A DNA stretch of 64,000 bases, taken from the NCBI RefSeq assembly GCF_002808045.1, contig NZ_CP025000.1, forward strand, positions 2,232,001 to 2,296,000, given 5' to 3'. A program made the position numbers and the translations under genes. A model generated the notes under the pieces. That model saw only the letters and a list, made by a program, of their open reading frames with translations. It did no database searches and was not told the DNA's origin. Source of the stretch: Idiomarina sp. X4 (GTDB taxonomy: Bacteria > Pseudomonadota > Gammaproteobacteria > Enterobacterales > Alteromonadaceae). Below are positions 8,080 to 15,099 of this stretch, piece by piece. Each line of letters starts with the position of its first letter. Position 1 is the first letter of the stretch.

Positions 8080-9102
8080 ATGGATAAAAAGTATCAAGTA
8101 TTCGTAAGTTCAACATATGTTGATCTTTTAGAAGAAAGAAAGGAAGTGATTCAGGCTTTGTTGGAACTAGATTGCATTCCAATAGGTATGGAGTTATTCC
8201 CGGCATCCGATGATGATCAGTGGACTTTTATTAAATCTGTTATTGATGATTGTGATTACTACGTCTTGGTTCTAGCTGGCAGGTATGGGTCTTGCTCTGA
8301 ATCAGGAATAGGTTATACCGAAATGGAGTATAGATATGCGCTGGAATCAGGAAAGCCTGTAATTGCATTCTTGCATAAAGACCCAAGGTCTATTCCTGCT
8401 AAGTTTACTGAAACTGAACCTGAATTAAATAAAAAACTGGAATCATTTAGAGGTCTTGCTCAAAAGAAATTATGCAAGTTTTGGGAAACTCCCGCTGAGC
8501 TAGCAGGTATTGTTGGAAGAAGCATTGTGCAACTCAAAAAGCGATCTCCGGCAGTTGGTTGGGTTAAAGCAGATCTCGTTCCAAGCGAAGATTCAGCGCA
8601 GGAGATCCTGAGACTTAAAAATGAAATCGAACGTCTTAAAGAAGAACTGGAAAACACGTCTACAGCTGGAGTTAATACTGAGGAGCTGTCACAAGGTGAT
8701 GAACGTTTTGAGTTCGAATATATCGGGAAAGCAAAAATTGATTATTTTGATTGGCATGAAGCAAAGTTAACGGCAGCTGTGCCCTGGAATACAATTTTTG
8801 GGGCGCTAGCTCCGCTTATGGCTGATGAGTCTGATGAGCAATCGCTTCAATCTCGATTTAGACAGCTGATAGTTAAAACTGAAGAAGATAATATGCGACC
8901 TCTGCAGGGGTTTGGTCAACGAGAACTTTCGGCCACATTCGAGCATGATGTCTTCGACACTATAATTGTACAATTTCGTGCTCTGGGACTTATACAGAAA
9001 AGCAAGAGAAACAGAAGCGTCAAGGATAAGAGAACATACTGGTGTCTTACCGAAAAAGGCGACAATCTTCTTGTCGGTTTGAAGGCGATAAGAAAAATCT
9101 AA
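8080..9102 (+). CDS. DUF4062 domain protein (cassette 1)
   Basis: This 340-aa protein opens with a DUF4062 domain (about 1-115): KYQVFVSSTYVDLLEERKEV, then MELFPASDDDQW and GRYGSCSESGIGYTEMEYRYA. A short coiled coil follows (about 183-200, EILRLKNEIERLKEELEN). The C-terminal region ends in a winged-helix-like segment (about 290-335, LGLIQKSKRNRS...YWCLTEKGDNLL). DUF4062 domains often head NACHT/TPR or other predicted immune proteins, where they are thought to take the sensor or signalling place that TIR domains take. Here the domain stands alone with a possible nucleic-acid-binding tail. It is the first cassette after the leader, so the best expressed if the leader is a promoter. Confidence 0.85.
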   Translation: MDKKYQVFVSSTYVDLLEERKEVIQALLELDCIPIGMELFPASDDDQWTFIKSVIDDCDYYVLVLAGRYGSCSESGIGYTEMEYRYALESGKPVIAFLHKDPRSIPAKFTETEPELNKKLESFRGLAQKKLCKFWETPAELAGIVGRSIVQLKKRSPAVGWVKADLVPSEDSAQEILRLKNEIERLKEELENTSTAGVNTEELSQGDERFEFEYIGKAKIDYFDWHEAKLTAAVPWNTIFGALAPLMADESDEQSLQSRFRQLIVKTEEDNMRPLQGFGQRELSATFEHDVFDTIIVQFRALGLIQKSKRNRSVKDKRTYWCLTEKGDNLLVGLKAIRKI

Positions 9103-9168
9103 CAAGCGCATGTTGTCGGACTGGTTTTCCGCTGCGCTCCAAACCAGCCGCAAATGCGAGCGTTAACT
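9097..9168 (+). other. attC site 1A
   Basis: It begins ATCTAACAAGCGC and ends GCGTTAACT. The internal arms CTGGTTTTCCGC / GCTCCAAACCAG pair around a GCGCT-type loop. It is almost identical to the attC at 25762-25833 in the other array, differing at one internal base and after the GTTA core. Confidence 0.9.
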
Positions 9169-9184
9169 TACCCAAGGGAGCTCC

Positions 9185-10177
9185 ATGAAGTCTCGATCTC
9201 GCTTAATGCTTGAAAAATCTATCGCAGCAATGCTGTCTGCAATAGAGATATACAATAAACCTGACTTCAAGTATCGCGAGGAGACTTTTTCTGTGCTGTG
9301 CATTAACTCTTGGGAGTTATTGTTAAAAGCAAAAGTTCTCAATTTGGCCAGTAATAAAGTGGCTTCACTTTATGCAATGGAATATAGAACCTTAAAAAGT
9401 GGAAAGAAATCTACGGTTAAGAGGCCAAAAACTAATCGATCCGGAAACCCTCTTTCAATTAATCTTTTTGAAGCCTATCGGATCGCTACCGAGGATTATG
9501 GCGTTAAGATAGACAAAGCGGTATATGACAATTTGGTCGCGCTTACTGAAATTAGGGATAATTCAATACATTTTGTGAATGATGACTTGCTCTTGTCCCT
9601 GAAGATTCAGGAGCTAGGCAGTGCATCACTGCAAAACTACCTCCACCTTGTATCTAGTTGGTTTGGTGATGTCCTATCAGGATATAATTTTTACCTCATG
9701 CCACTGTCTTTCTTTCGAAACTTCAATGAAGCCCCCGGTGTTTCGCTCAACTCAAATGAACGTAAAGTTCTAGAGTACATAAAAAAGTCAGAAGAGGGGT
9801 ATGATAGCAGCGAAGATGTTGGCGATTACAACTTGACTCTGAGAATTGATGTTAAATTCCAGAAAGTTAAGAGCACGTCTGGTTTGCCTGTTCAGGTCAC
9901 TAATGATTCAAGTGCCACCGCAGTATATTTGTCAGAAGAAGATTTTGCGGATAAGTATCCGTGGGATTACGATATCCTTAGTACGCGGTTGTCCAAGCGA
10001 TATTCTGATTTCAAGATGAACGCCAAATATCACAGAATCAGAAAAAAATTGGAAGGAGATAAGAAATTTGCGTACGAGCGACTTCTGAACCCTAAGAATC
10101 CTAATGGTGGAAAAAAGACATTTTATAACCCGAATATTCAGAAAGAGTTCGATAAACATTATACAAAGATAAGTTAA
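9185..10177 (+). CDS. DUF3644 / HEPN-like protein (cassette 2)
   Basis: This 330-aa protein starts at ATG behind CAAGGGAG. The N-terminal half resembles DUF3644: LMLEKSIAAMLSAIEIYNKP, VLCINSWELLLKAKVLNLA, and an EIRDNSIHFVND block at about 118-129. The last block resembles the RxxxxH signature of HEPN domains (R120...H126). HEPN proteins are commonly RNases or scaffolds in abortive-infection and toxin systems, so a defence role is plausible but inferred. The C-terminal half (about 200-330) is basic and unrecognised. It sits alone in its cassette with no partner gene. Confidence 0.7.
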   Translation: MKSRSRLMLEKSIAAMLSAIEIYNKPDFKYREETFSVLCINSWELLLKAKVLNLASNKVASLYAMEYRTLKSGKKSTVKRPKTNRSGNPLSINLFEAYRIATEDYGVKIDKAVYDNLVALTEIRDNSIHFVNDDLLLSLKIQELGSASLQNYLHLVSSWFGDVLSGYNFYLMPLSFFRNFNEAPGVSLNSNERKVLEYIKKSEEGYDSSEDVGDYNLTLRIDVKFQKVKSTSGLPVQVTNDSSATAVYLSEEDFADKYPWDYDILSTRLSKRYSDFKMNAKYHRIRKKLEGDKKFAYERLLNPKNPNGGKKTFYNPNIQKEFDKHYTKIS

Positions 10178-10219
10178 CAAGGCATTGCAGCGGACAAGCC
10201 GCTGAATGCGGCGTTAAAT
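10172..10219 (+). other. attC site 2A (short)
   Basis: A compact 48-bp site, AGTTAACAAGGC to GCGTTAAAT. The arms GCATTGCAGCGG and CCGCTGAATGC pair almost fully, giving a short hairpin with little loop. It overlaps the stop of the DUF3644 gene. Confidence 0.85.
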
Positions 10220-10232
10220 ATAAGGAGATCGA

Positions 10233-10643
10233 ATGGAAAGCTTAGGTATAGTTGAAGTTGTATCTTTAATAGCGAGTCTAGCATCTTTGATTCTGGCAAT
10301 GGTTGCTATTCATGCAGCTAGAAGTTCAGAGAAAGAAGTGAGAGATAACTTCGAAAAAACTCAGAAAATGATGGTCGACTATGAGTCCAGAATAAAAGAC
10401 GTTCTCTCTGAGATTGATAAAAAGTCTGCGATTATTGAAAAGACGGTTTCCGAGTCTCAGAAAGACTTAATGGCTACAATGACTAATATCATCAATGAAA
10501 CTGTTATTCCTAAAAAGGAAGATATGGGGGAGCAGTTTGCAATGATGTTTGCGCAGCAGCTTTTAACTAACCCCGAGCAAGCTAGTGGTATGATGGGGGC
10601 GCTGCAGCCATTTATTGATATGGCACAAAAGGAAGGGAAATAA
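10233..10643 (+). CDS. Small membrane-anchored coiled-coil protein (cassette 3)
   Basis: An unrecognised 136-aa protein. It has one N-terminal transmembrane segment (about 7-28, VVSLIASLASLILAMVAIHA). A charged, likely coiled-coil stretch follows (about 30-85), then a Met/Gln-rich C-terminus (FAMMFAQQLLTNPEQASGMMG). The start follows TAAGGAG at a good distance. The architecture (membrane anchor plus cytoplasmic helix) is common among cassette-encoded proteins of unknown role, and no function can be assigned. Confidence 0.75.
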   Translation: MESLGIVEVVSLIASLASLILAMVAIHAARSSEKEVRDNFEKTQKMMVDYESRIKDVLSEIDKKSAIIEKTVSESQKDLMATMTNIINETVIPKKEDMGEQFAMMFAQQLLTNPEQASGMMGALQPFIDMAQKEGK

Positions 10644-10646
10644 TAT

Positions 10647-10718
10647 ATTTAACAAACTGCTGCACACGGAAAAATTACTCGCTACGCTCCTAATTTTCCG
10701 GTGAGCAGGGCGTTAGTT
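10647..10718 (+). other. attC site 3A
   Basis: Runs from ATTTAACAAACTGC (matching RYYYAAC) to GGGCGTTAGTT. Central arms of the type CGGAAAAATTA / TAATTTTCCG flank a CTCGCTACGCTCC loop. Confidence 0.9.
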
Positions 10719-10731
10719 TATCAGGTGATAT

Positions 10732-11151
10732 ATGGACTTTTTGAGTTTAACTATAGGTTTTCTTGTTGGCACAGCTACTGGTGCAGCAGGAACTTATTTT
10801 GGTAATAAATATACTGATATTCGTAAAGCTAAAGAGTACAAAACAGTTGAAGAGTTATTCTATAAAAAGCTTTGGAGTGAGCACGAGAAATTACTTTCTG
10901 AAATGAAATCTGATTTAACTAACCCTGATTTTAGTTATCATCGAGAGTTCTATGTATTGAGCAAAAGCTGGATGTTTAATGCTTCTGGACCACACTTGTC
11001 ATATTATCTGGAAGACCATGATTCACTTGAGCAACAGTTAAAATCATTGGTTGGTAAAGGGCTAATTGTTGATGTCACTGAGTTTGGTAAAAGCGTAACA
11101 AAATATCAGTTTACAGATAAATTTGTTGAGCACTTAAAAGTCGTAAACTAA
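10732..11151 (+). CDS. Membrane-anchored protein with winged-helix-like tail (cassette 4)
   Basis: An unrecognised 139-aa protein. It has a glycine-rich N-terminal membrane segment (about 4-24, LSLTIGFLVGTATGAAGTYF) and a helical middle. The C-terminal stretch (about 100-136, LEQQLKSLVGKGLIVDVTEF...YQFTDKFVEHL) has the helix-then-beta-wing pattern of winged-helix domains. A membrane-tethered regulator is one reading, but this is pattern inference only. It is the only gene of its cassette. Confidence 0.72.
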   Translation: MDFLSLTIGFLVGTATGAAGTYFGNKYTDIRKAKEYKTVEELFYKKLWSEHEKLLSEMKSDLTNPDFSYHREFYVLSKSWMFNASGPHLSYYLEDHDSLEQQLKSLVGKGLIVDVTEFGKSVTKYQFTDKFVEHLKVVN

Positions 11152-11244
11152 CAAGTTGCTTAATTTCGTTCCGGCCACAAAAAGCGTGGCCTCCACTGGA
11201 CTGCCTACGCTGCGCTGCGGCAGCCAATTAGCAAAGCGTTATGC
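11146..11244 (+). other. attC site 4A
   Basis: A 99-bp site from AACTAACAAGTTGC to GCAAAGCGTTATGC. It has paired arms (GGCCACAAAAAGCGTGGCC and CTGCCTACGCTGCGCTGCGGCAG form internal hairpins). Confidence 0.85.
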
Positions 11245-11291
11245 ACGCATGCGTTGCGTTTTTGTGAACTCGTAAAAGGAATAACCTATAA

Positions 11292-13004
11292 ATGAAAGTG
11301 TTTTATCAGAAAGGGAGTAATTGGCGCGCAACGCCAGCCAAACTACCATCTGAAAATACCATGCTTTCTTTATCGTTCAATAATTGGGACGACTATGGGA
11401 TAAGTACTACCCTTAACGCAGTATTGTACGTTGATGGAGAGAGCTTTTTTGAATTTGGCCTAAAGCTCCTAATTGAAAATGATATTTACTCTCCAAAGAA
11501 GCTAAACGAGCTATGCGAGGGTGGCTGGGATGGATTTTTTCCTATTCCGGAACTTAACTACGTATCGGTCCCAAGTGATATTGACTTTTATAACGCATTA
11601 ATCGCTAAAGTAGGCTTTGATGAAGCTAAAGATGTTCTCAATGCTATAAGAGATGCAGGCTATTTTGAGAATATATTAGGGGATCAAAAAGCAATTGATT
11701 TGATTAAGCACGATGATTTTTCCACTTCACCTCTCAGGGAGGCCGGAGCAAGAAAGGCTTATGAAGACGGCTGGAAGCTGTTTAGCGATGAACAGTCAAG
11801 TATAAAAGATTTCACACTCAATACTATAAAAAAAGATGGTTTGGTTGAGCCAATTCGTTTCAATTTTAATTCTAAATTACTTCCTTATGACATTAATGTA
11901 CTAATTGGTGAGAATGGGATAGGGAAGTCCTATACATTGAAGTCCTTGGTCGAATACTGGCTGGGTGTGGATCGGGGAAGCAAGGTTGCACTTGACGGGA
12001 TACAGCATGAACCATTTGACCATTATCCAAATATTTCTAAGCTGATTCTCATATCATATAGCCCGTTTGAAGAGTTTACTATTGATTTATCTGAGACCAC
12101 TCTGAAGGATAAAGATGCTTATAGATACTTTGGTTTTCGTAGGATCGTTGAAAGCTCAGATGGTCATCAAAGGATAGGTATTAGTAGGAACCTGCCAGCA
12201 AGCGATTCTGTATCGTCAATTTTAAAGTCACTCTATGATGATATGAAGTTTGGTGAGTTGCCTAGCTGGACAAATAAGTTCGAAACTATACTTTCTGTCC
12301 TTATGTCAGCCATCGAATTCGATTTCATAGCATTTGAAATTGTCGAGGGTGTTGATATATTTGATCAGATACCGGATTTCTCCGAATTTATAGTTGGTGA
12401 AGATAATAGGTATCTAAGGATTGATGAGAGTGTAATTCGGACGATAGATGAGTGGAAAATTGAACTAAAGGATTGCATTAAATTCGAATCTGGTGCTGTT
12501 TTTATCGGGGATGATAAGGCGATTGAGATCAGCTCTGGACAAAGGCTGTTCTGCTACATTGTGGTTAATGTTGTTGGGCAAATAAGGAAAGACAGCTTGG
12601 TTGTCATTGATGAGCCTGAACTTTTCTTGCATCCCGCACTTGAAATTGAGTTTGTTGAGCTGCTTAAAAGGGTTCTGAAAGCCTTCACATCTAAAGCAAT
12701 TTTGGCTACTCATTCTTTAGCTATCACTAGAGAGGTCCCAGCCAAGTGTGTACACGTCTACCGAAAACAAAATGATACAGTTGAAGTAGAGTATCCTCCC
12801 TTTGAAACGTTTGGTGGGGATATGCAAAGAATTTCATCATACGTTTTTGGTGATAACTCTATTACGAAGCCGTTCGATAGCTGGCTGCAAGAGCAGCTGG
12901 CCATCTATGCAGACCCCCAAGATATTATTGATCAACTTGGGGATGAGATTAATGAGGAAATGTTGATAAAACTGATTAACTCAAGGAAGTCTGATGGTAT
13001 CTAA
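11292..13004 (+). CDS. AAA ATPase of a Septu-like defence pair (cassette 5, gene 1)
   Basis: This 570-aa ABC/SMC-type AAA ATPase is of the kind found in PtuA, OLD and similar defence proteins. The first ~190 residues are a distinctive N-terminal region. Walker A is GENGIGKS at 206-213, a signature-like SSGQR lies at about 414-418, and Walker B is VVIDEPELFLHP at about 436-447. An ILATHSLAITREVP switch region follows. It overlaps the downstream HNH nuclease gene by 11 bp, with AAGGAAG just ahead of that gene's ATG, so the two are co-translated. By analogy with PtuA-PtuB this would be the sensor/ATPase half of an anti-phage nuclease. The defence role is inferred from architecture. Confidence 0.8.
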   Translation: MKVFYQKGSNWRATPAKLPSENTMLSLSFNNWDDYGISTTLNAVLYVDGESFFEFGLKLLIENDIYSPKKLNELCEGGWDGFFPIPELNYVSVPSDIDFYNALIAKVGFDEAKDVLNAIRDAGYFENILGDQKAIDLIKHDDFSTSPLREAGARKAYEDGWKLFSDEQSSIKDFTLNTIKKDGLVEPIRFNFNSKLLPYDINVLIGENGIGKSYTLKSLVEYWLGVDRGSKVALDGIQHEPFDHYPNISKLILISYSPFEEFTIDLSETTLKDKDAYRYFGFRRIVESSDGHQRIGISRNLPASDSVSSILKSLYDDMKFGELPSWTNKFETILSVLMSAIEFDFIAFEIVEGVDIFDQIPDFSEFIVGEDNRYLRIDESVIRTIDEWKIELKDCIKFESGAVFIGDDKAIEISSGQRLFCYIVVNVVGQIRKDSLVVIDEPELFLHPALEIEFVELLKRVLKAFTSKAILATHSLAITREVPAKCVHVYRKQNDTVEVEYPPFETFGGDMQRISSYVFGDNSITKPFDSWLQEQLAIYADPQDIIDQLGDEINEEMLIKLINSRKSDGI

Positions 13005-13854
13005 AGTTCGGCTTCCCGAAGAGGACTCCCTAGAAATTTTGAGAGATATAATAAATGAAAGGCATAGATATAGGTCCTTCTACGATCGGATTACGAATGA
13101 CCTTATATCTCAAGCAGAGATGTTCATAGAGCATAACGGTAACCCGTTAATGCTTACTCCACTTGACTTAAAAAACTATACAGATTCTGAAGAAGAGGCT
13201 AATCAACGTAAGAAATCCTTGATTGGTCTATACACTCCTAAGGACGAAAAGCTACCCTTCCTGCAGCTGGAGGCCATGAGGAAACGTAACGGGCTAGTTG
13301 TTTGCCCAAGCTGTGGGGAACCTGGAAGGCCGAGAACTCTAGATCATTATCTTCCTAAAGACGTATTTCCTGAGCTTTCAGTTTTGCTGTTGAACTTAAC
13401 GCCAATGTGTGACTGGTGCCAAGGAGAGAAACTAACAGACTATATTACTGAGGACGGTCAGAAGAGATACATTCATCCTTATTTTGATGACGTGGACAGA
13501 CCTTTGTTTTCAATAACATTCATTCCCCCATTTGCTACTCCTTCAATAGATATCGCTGTCAGTGAAGAAATATCAGAAGAACTAAGCTTACTTGTTAAGT
13601 CGCATTTAGAAGGAATCGATTTTCTCACTCGTTTTAAAGAGTACTTTAGGACTAGGTATATAAGTGTTCTACGTAGAGCTAAAGCCTGCCGGCAGGATGA
13701 AAGCAAAAAAATACGGGAGTTATTAACCCTTTTTATAGAAATGGAAGAGGAAAAGTCTATTAACTCATGGGATGCTGTACTATACAGATCTATTATTGAA
13801 AATGATGAGTTGATGGAGTACCTAGAGAATAGCGTACTGCCTGACAACTTATAG
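12994..13854 (+). CDS. HNH nuclease partner, PtuB-like (cassette 5, gene 2)
   Basis: This 286-aa protein has an HNH/zinc-finger nuclease core. C104-P-S-C107 and C139-D-W-C142 would bind zinc. LDHYLPKDVFPEL supplies the catalytic D117-H118, and NLTPMCDWC gives the N residue of the motif. Such ATPase-HNH pairs are known as Septu (PtuA-PtuB), also found as retron effectors. I see no reverse transcriptase or retron RNA here, so this would be a stand-alone pair. The N-terminal ~95 residues and the helical C-terminal ~100 residues are unrecognised and may mediate ATPase contact. Confidence 0.78.
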   Translation: MVSKVRLPEEDSLEILRDIINERHRYRSFYDRITNDLISQAEMFIEHNGNPLMLTPLDLKNYTDSEEEANQRKKSLIGLYTPKDEKLPFLQLEAMRKRNGLVVCPSCGEPGRPRTLDHYLPKDVFPELSVLLLNLTPMCDWCQGEKLTDYITEDGQKRYIHPYFDDVDRPLFSITFIPPFATPSIDIAVSEEISEELSLLVKSHLEGIDFLTRFKEYFRTRYISVLRRAKACRQDESKKIRELLTLFIEMEEEKSINSWDAVLYRSIIENDELMEYLENSVLPDNL

Positions 13855-13870
13855 ACTACGGTTTAGCCGT

Positions 13871-13955
13871 GCATAACAAGGCCAGGCACGGCGACGTCTT
13901 TTCCGTTGCGGCTTCGCCTCCACTACAAAGCCGCGCATGCTGGCTGGCGTTATGT
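13871..13955 (+). other. attC site 5A
   Basis: Begins GCATAACAAGGCCAGGC and ends GCTGGCTGGCGTTATGT. It contains a TTGCGGCTTCGCCTC-type loop between complementary arms. Confidence 0.88.
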
Positions 13956-13981
13956 GATCAGCCCAACGAAGGAATACTGCT

Positions 13982-14200
13982 TTGCGGAAAGAACTTAGAG
14001 AAAAGATTATCGAAGTATGTGATCTAAAAATAGAGAAAAAAGGCGCGGCGGTGGGGCTTTCGTTTTACGCATTTTTTAAGAACAAAAACGATCAGCCGGA
14101 GGTTCTCATGGAAGCGGCTCGGTGGTGGATAGAAACTCATAAATTGGATCACTTCGAAAAAGCAATAAAGATCAAAGATATGGTCAAAGCCGGTGTTTAG
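13982..14200 (+). CDS. Small hypothetical protein (cassette 6)
   Basis: An unrecognised 72-aa soluble, mostly helical protein (e.g. VLMEAARWWIETHKLDHFEK at about 40-59). I use the TTG start at 13982 because GAAGGA lies 8 bases upstream and no ATG gives a better length. It fills a short cassette between two attC sites, which supports it being a real gene. No function can be assigned. Confidence 0.68.
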   Translation: MRKELREKIIEVCDLKIEKKGAAVGLSFYAFFKNKNDQPEVLMEAARWWIETHKLDHFEKAIKIKDMVKAGV

Positions 14201-14215
14201 CTTTGGCTTCACATC

Positions 14216-14308
14216 ACATAACAAACGGCTGTTGTCACCCCTTCTGGGCTGGGACGGCCTTTTCGCCGCTGCGCGGCTACAAGTCCGCCCCAAAGCCGGG
14301 CGTTATGT
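14216..14308 (+). other. attC site 6A
   Basis: From ACATAACAAACGGC to GCCGGGCGTTATGT. The inner arms are GGGCTGGGACGG.. and ..CCGCCCC around a CGCTGCGCGG segment. Confidence 0.88.
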
Positions 14309-14342
14309 GCTGTAACTGTTAAATTCTGTGCAAGGAAAAGGC

Positions 14343-14540
14343 ATGCGAACTTTATTTGTGACAATTTTAGCGATAGCGGCAGTAGGTGTTGCATATCAGT
14401 TTATTCCTTCGGTACTGGTTACAACTGGTTTGGAGACGAACCTCTTCGCTTGGGTATGTATGCTGATTGGCGCAGTCCTAGGAGGACTACTAATTTGGTT
14501 GGGCATAATCAACGCGAGAAAGGTTGATACTGGTCAGTAA
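14343..14540 (+). CDS. Small two-helix membrane protein (cassette 7)
   Basis: An unrecognised protein of about 65 aa with two hydrophobic segments: an N-terminal one (about 3-20, TLFVTILAIAAVGVAYQF) and a second at about 37-57 (AWVCMLIGAVLGGLLIWLG). ATG at 14343 is preferred over GTG at 14328 because AAGGAAAAG sits just upstream. It is the sole gene of a small cassette. Confidence 0.68.
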   Translation: MRTLFVTILAIAAVGVAYQFIPSVLVTTGLETNLFAWVCMLIGAVLGGLLIWLGIINARKVDTGQ

Positions 14541-14604
14541 TATGACAAAACACCGGTTCGAGAATGCCATGCGGCAGAGAAATTGTTATACCGTAGCATT
14601 ATGC

Positions 14605-14651
14605 ACATAACAAGACGCAGCAGCACGCACCTACGGTGCTGGGCGTTAGCT
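14605..14651 (+). other. attC site 7A (short)
   Basis: A compact 47-bp site from ACATAACAAGACGCAGCAGC to GCTGGGCGTTAGCT. The GCAGCAC / GTGCTG arms surround a short loop. Confidence 0.85.
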
Positions 14652-14712
14652 GGTTGTTGCACCTAATTTAGATCGCTATAAGTTTCAAATATGAATCCAA
14701 AGGAGTGAAAAT

Positions 14713-15012
14713 ATGCAGGAAAAAATCATAAAATCTTCGGTTACGACAATTCAAAATGGTGCTGCACGAGCCGACGGAAAGCTTTATGTAACTGAAAATA
14801 ATATTAATTTTGACCCCTATAATAAGGAATTAGGGCTTGGTCCATATGAGCTGAAGCGCAGAGAAGTTTCAAAGGTAGAAAAGTGTTTGGGCAAGGGAGG
14901 AGGTATCTTTCCTGTAACATCAGACGCGATACAAATTACGCTTGTTGATGGCAGCGAGTATCAATTTATTTTGTCTAATCCAAAAGAGTGGTTAAGTCTG
15001 CTAAGTAATTAA
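14713..15012 (+). CDS. Small PH-like protein (cassette 8)
   Basis: This 99-aa protein is rich in predicted beta strands followed by a short C-terminal helix: GKLYVTENNINFDP, ELKRREVSKVEK, AIQITLVDGSEYQFIL, then PKEWLSLLSN. The pattern resembles GRAM/bacterial PH-like domains. AAAGGAG lies ahead of the ATG. It is the last cassette before the IS256 element. Its expected attC at 15020-15085 is degenerate or damaged. Confidence 0.7.
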   Translation: MQEKIIKSSVTTIQNGAARADGKLYVTENNINFDPYNKELGLGPYELKRREVSKVEKCLGKGGGIFPVTSDAIQITLVDGSEYQFILSNPKEWLSLLSN

Positions 15013-15099
15013 TCAGCTAGCAAAGCGCTCAAACGAAAAGTTACAGCTGGCTAGCGCTTCGCGCAGTTTAGCCTAACTGTATTTTTACGCTAAGCTTAG

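Larger units (their letters stand above)
8060..15099 (+). mobile_element. Integron gene-cassette array 1, no integrase
   Basis: Eight gene cassettes lie head to tail, all on the plus strand. Seven attC sites separate them, each starting with a TAACAA-type inverse core and ending in GCGTTA. The coding sequences are more AT-rich than the flanking core genes, and each gene (or gene pair) sits in its own unit with a short gap before the next attC. The array starts at the leader core at 8060 and is cut by the IS256 element at 15100. No integrase gene lies within the window, so this is a cluster of attC sites lacking an integrase (CALIN). Confidence 0.88.

Noticed and set aside
7994..8206. Minus-strand 70-aa reading frame across the leader and DUF4062 start
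   Set aside because: It overlaps the conserved leader and a well-supported gene and has no recognisable sequence or ribosome-binding site.
11292..13854. Retron with PtuAB effectors
   Set aside because: No reverse transcriptase reading frame and no retron-like structured RNA was seen in the cassette or beside it; only the ATPase and HNH genes are present.
15015..15085. Eighth attC after the last cassette of array 1
   Set aside because: There is an AGCTAGCAAAGCGC start and some pairing, but neither a proper TAAC inverse core nor a GTTRRRY end at the right distance. It is at best a degenerate site, so it is not listed as an attC.
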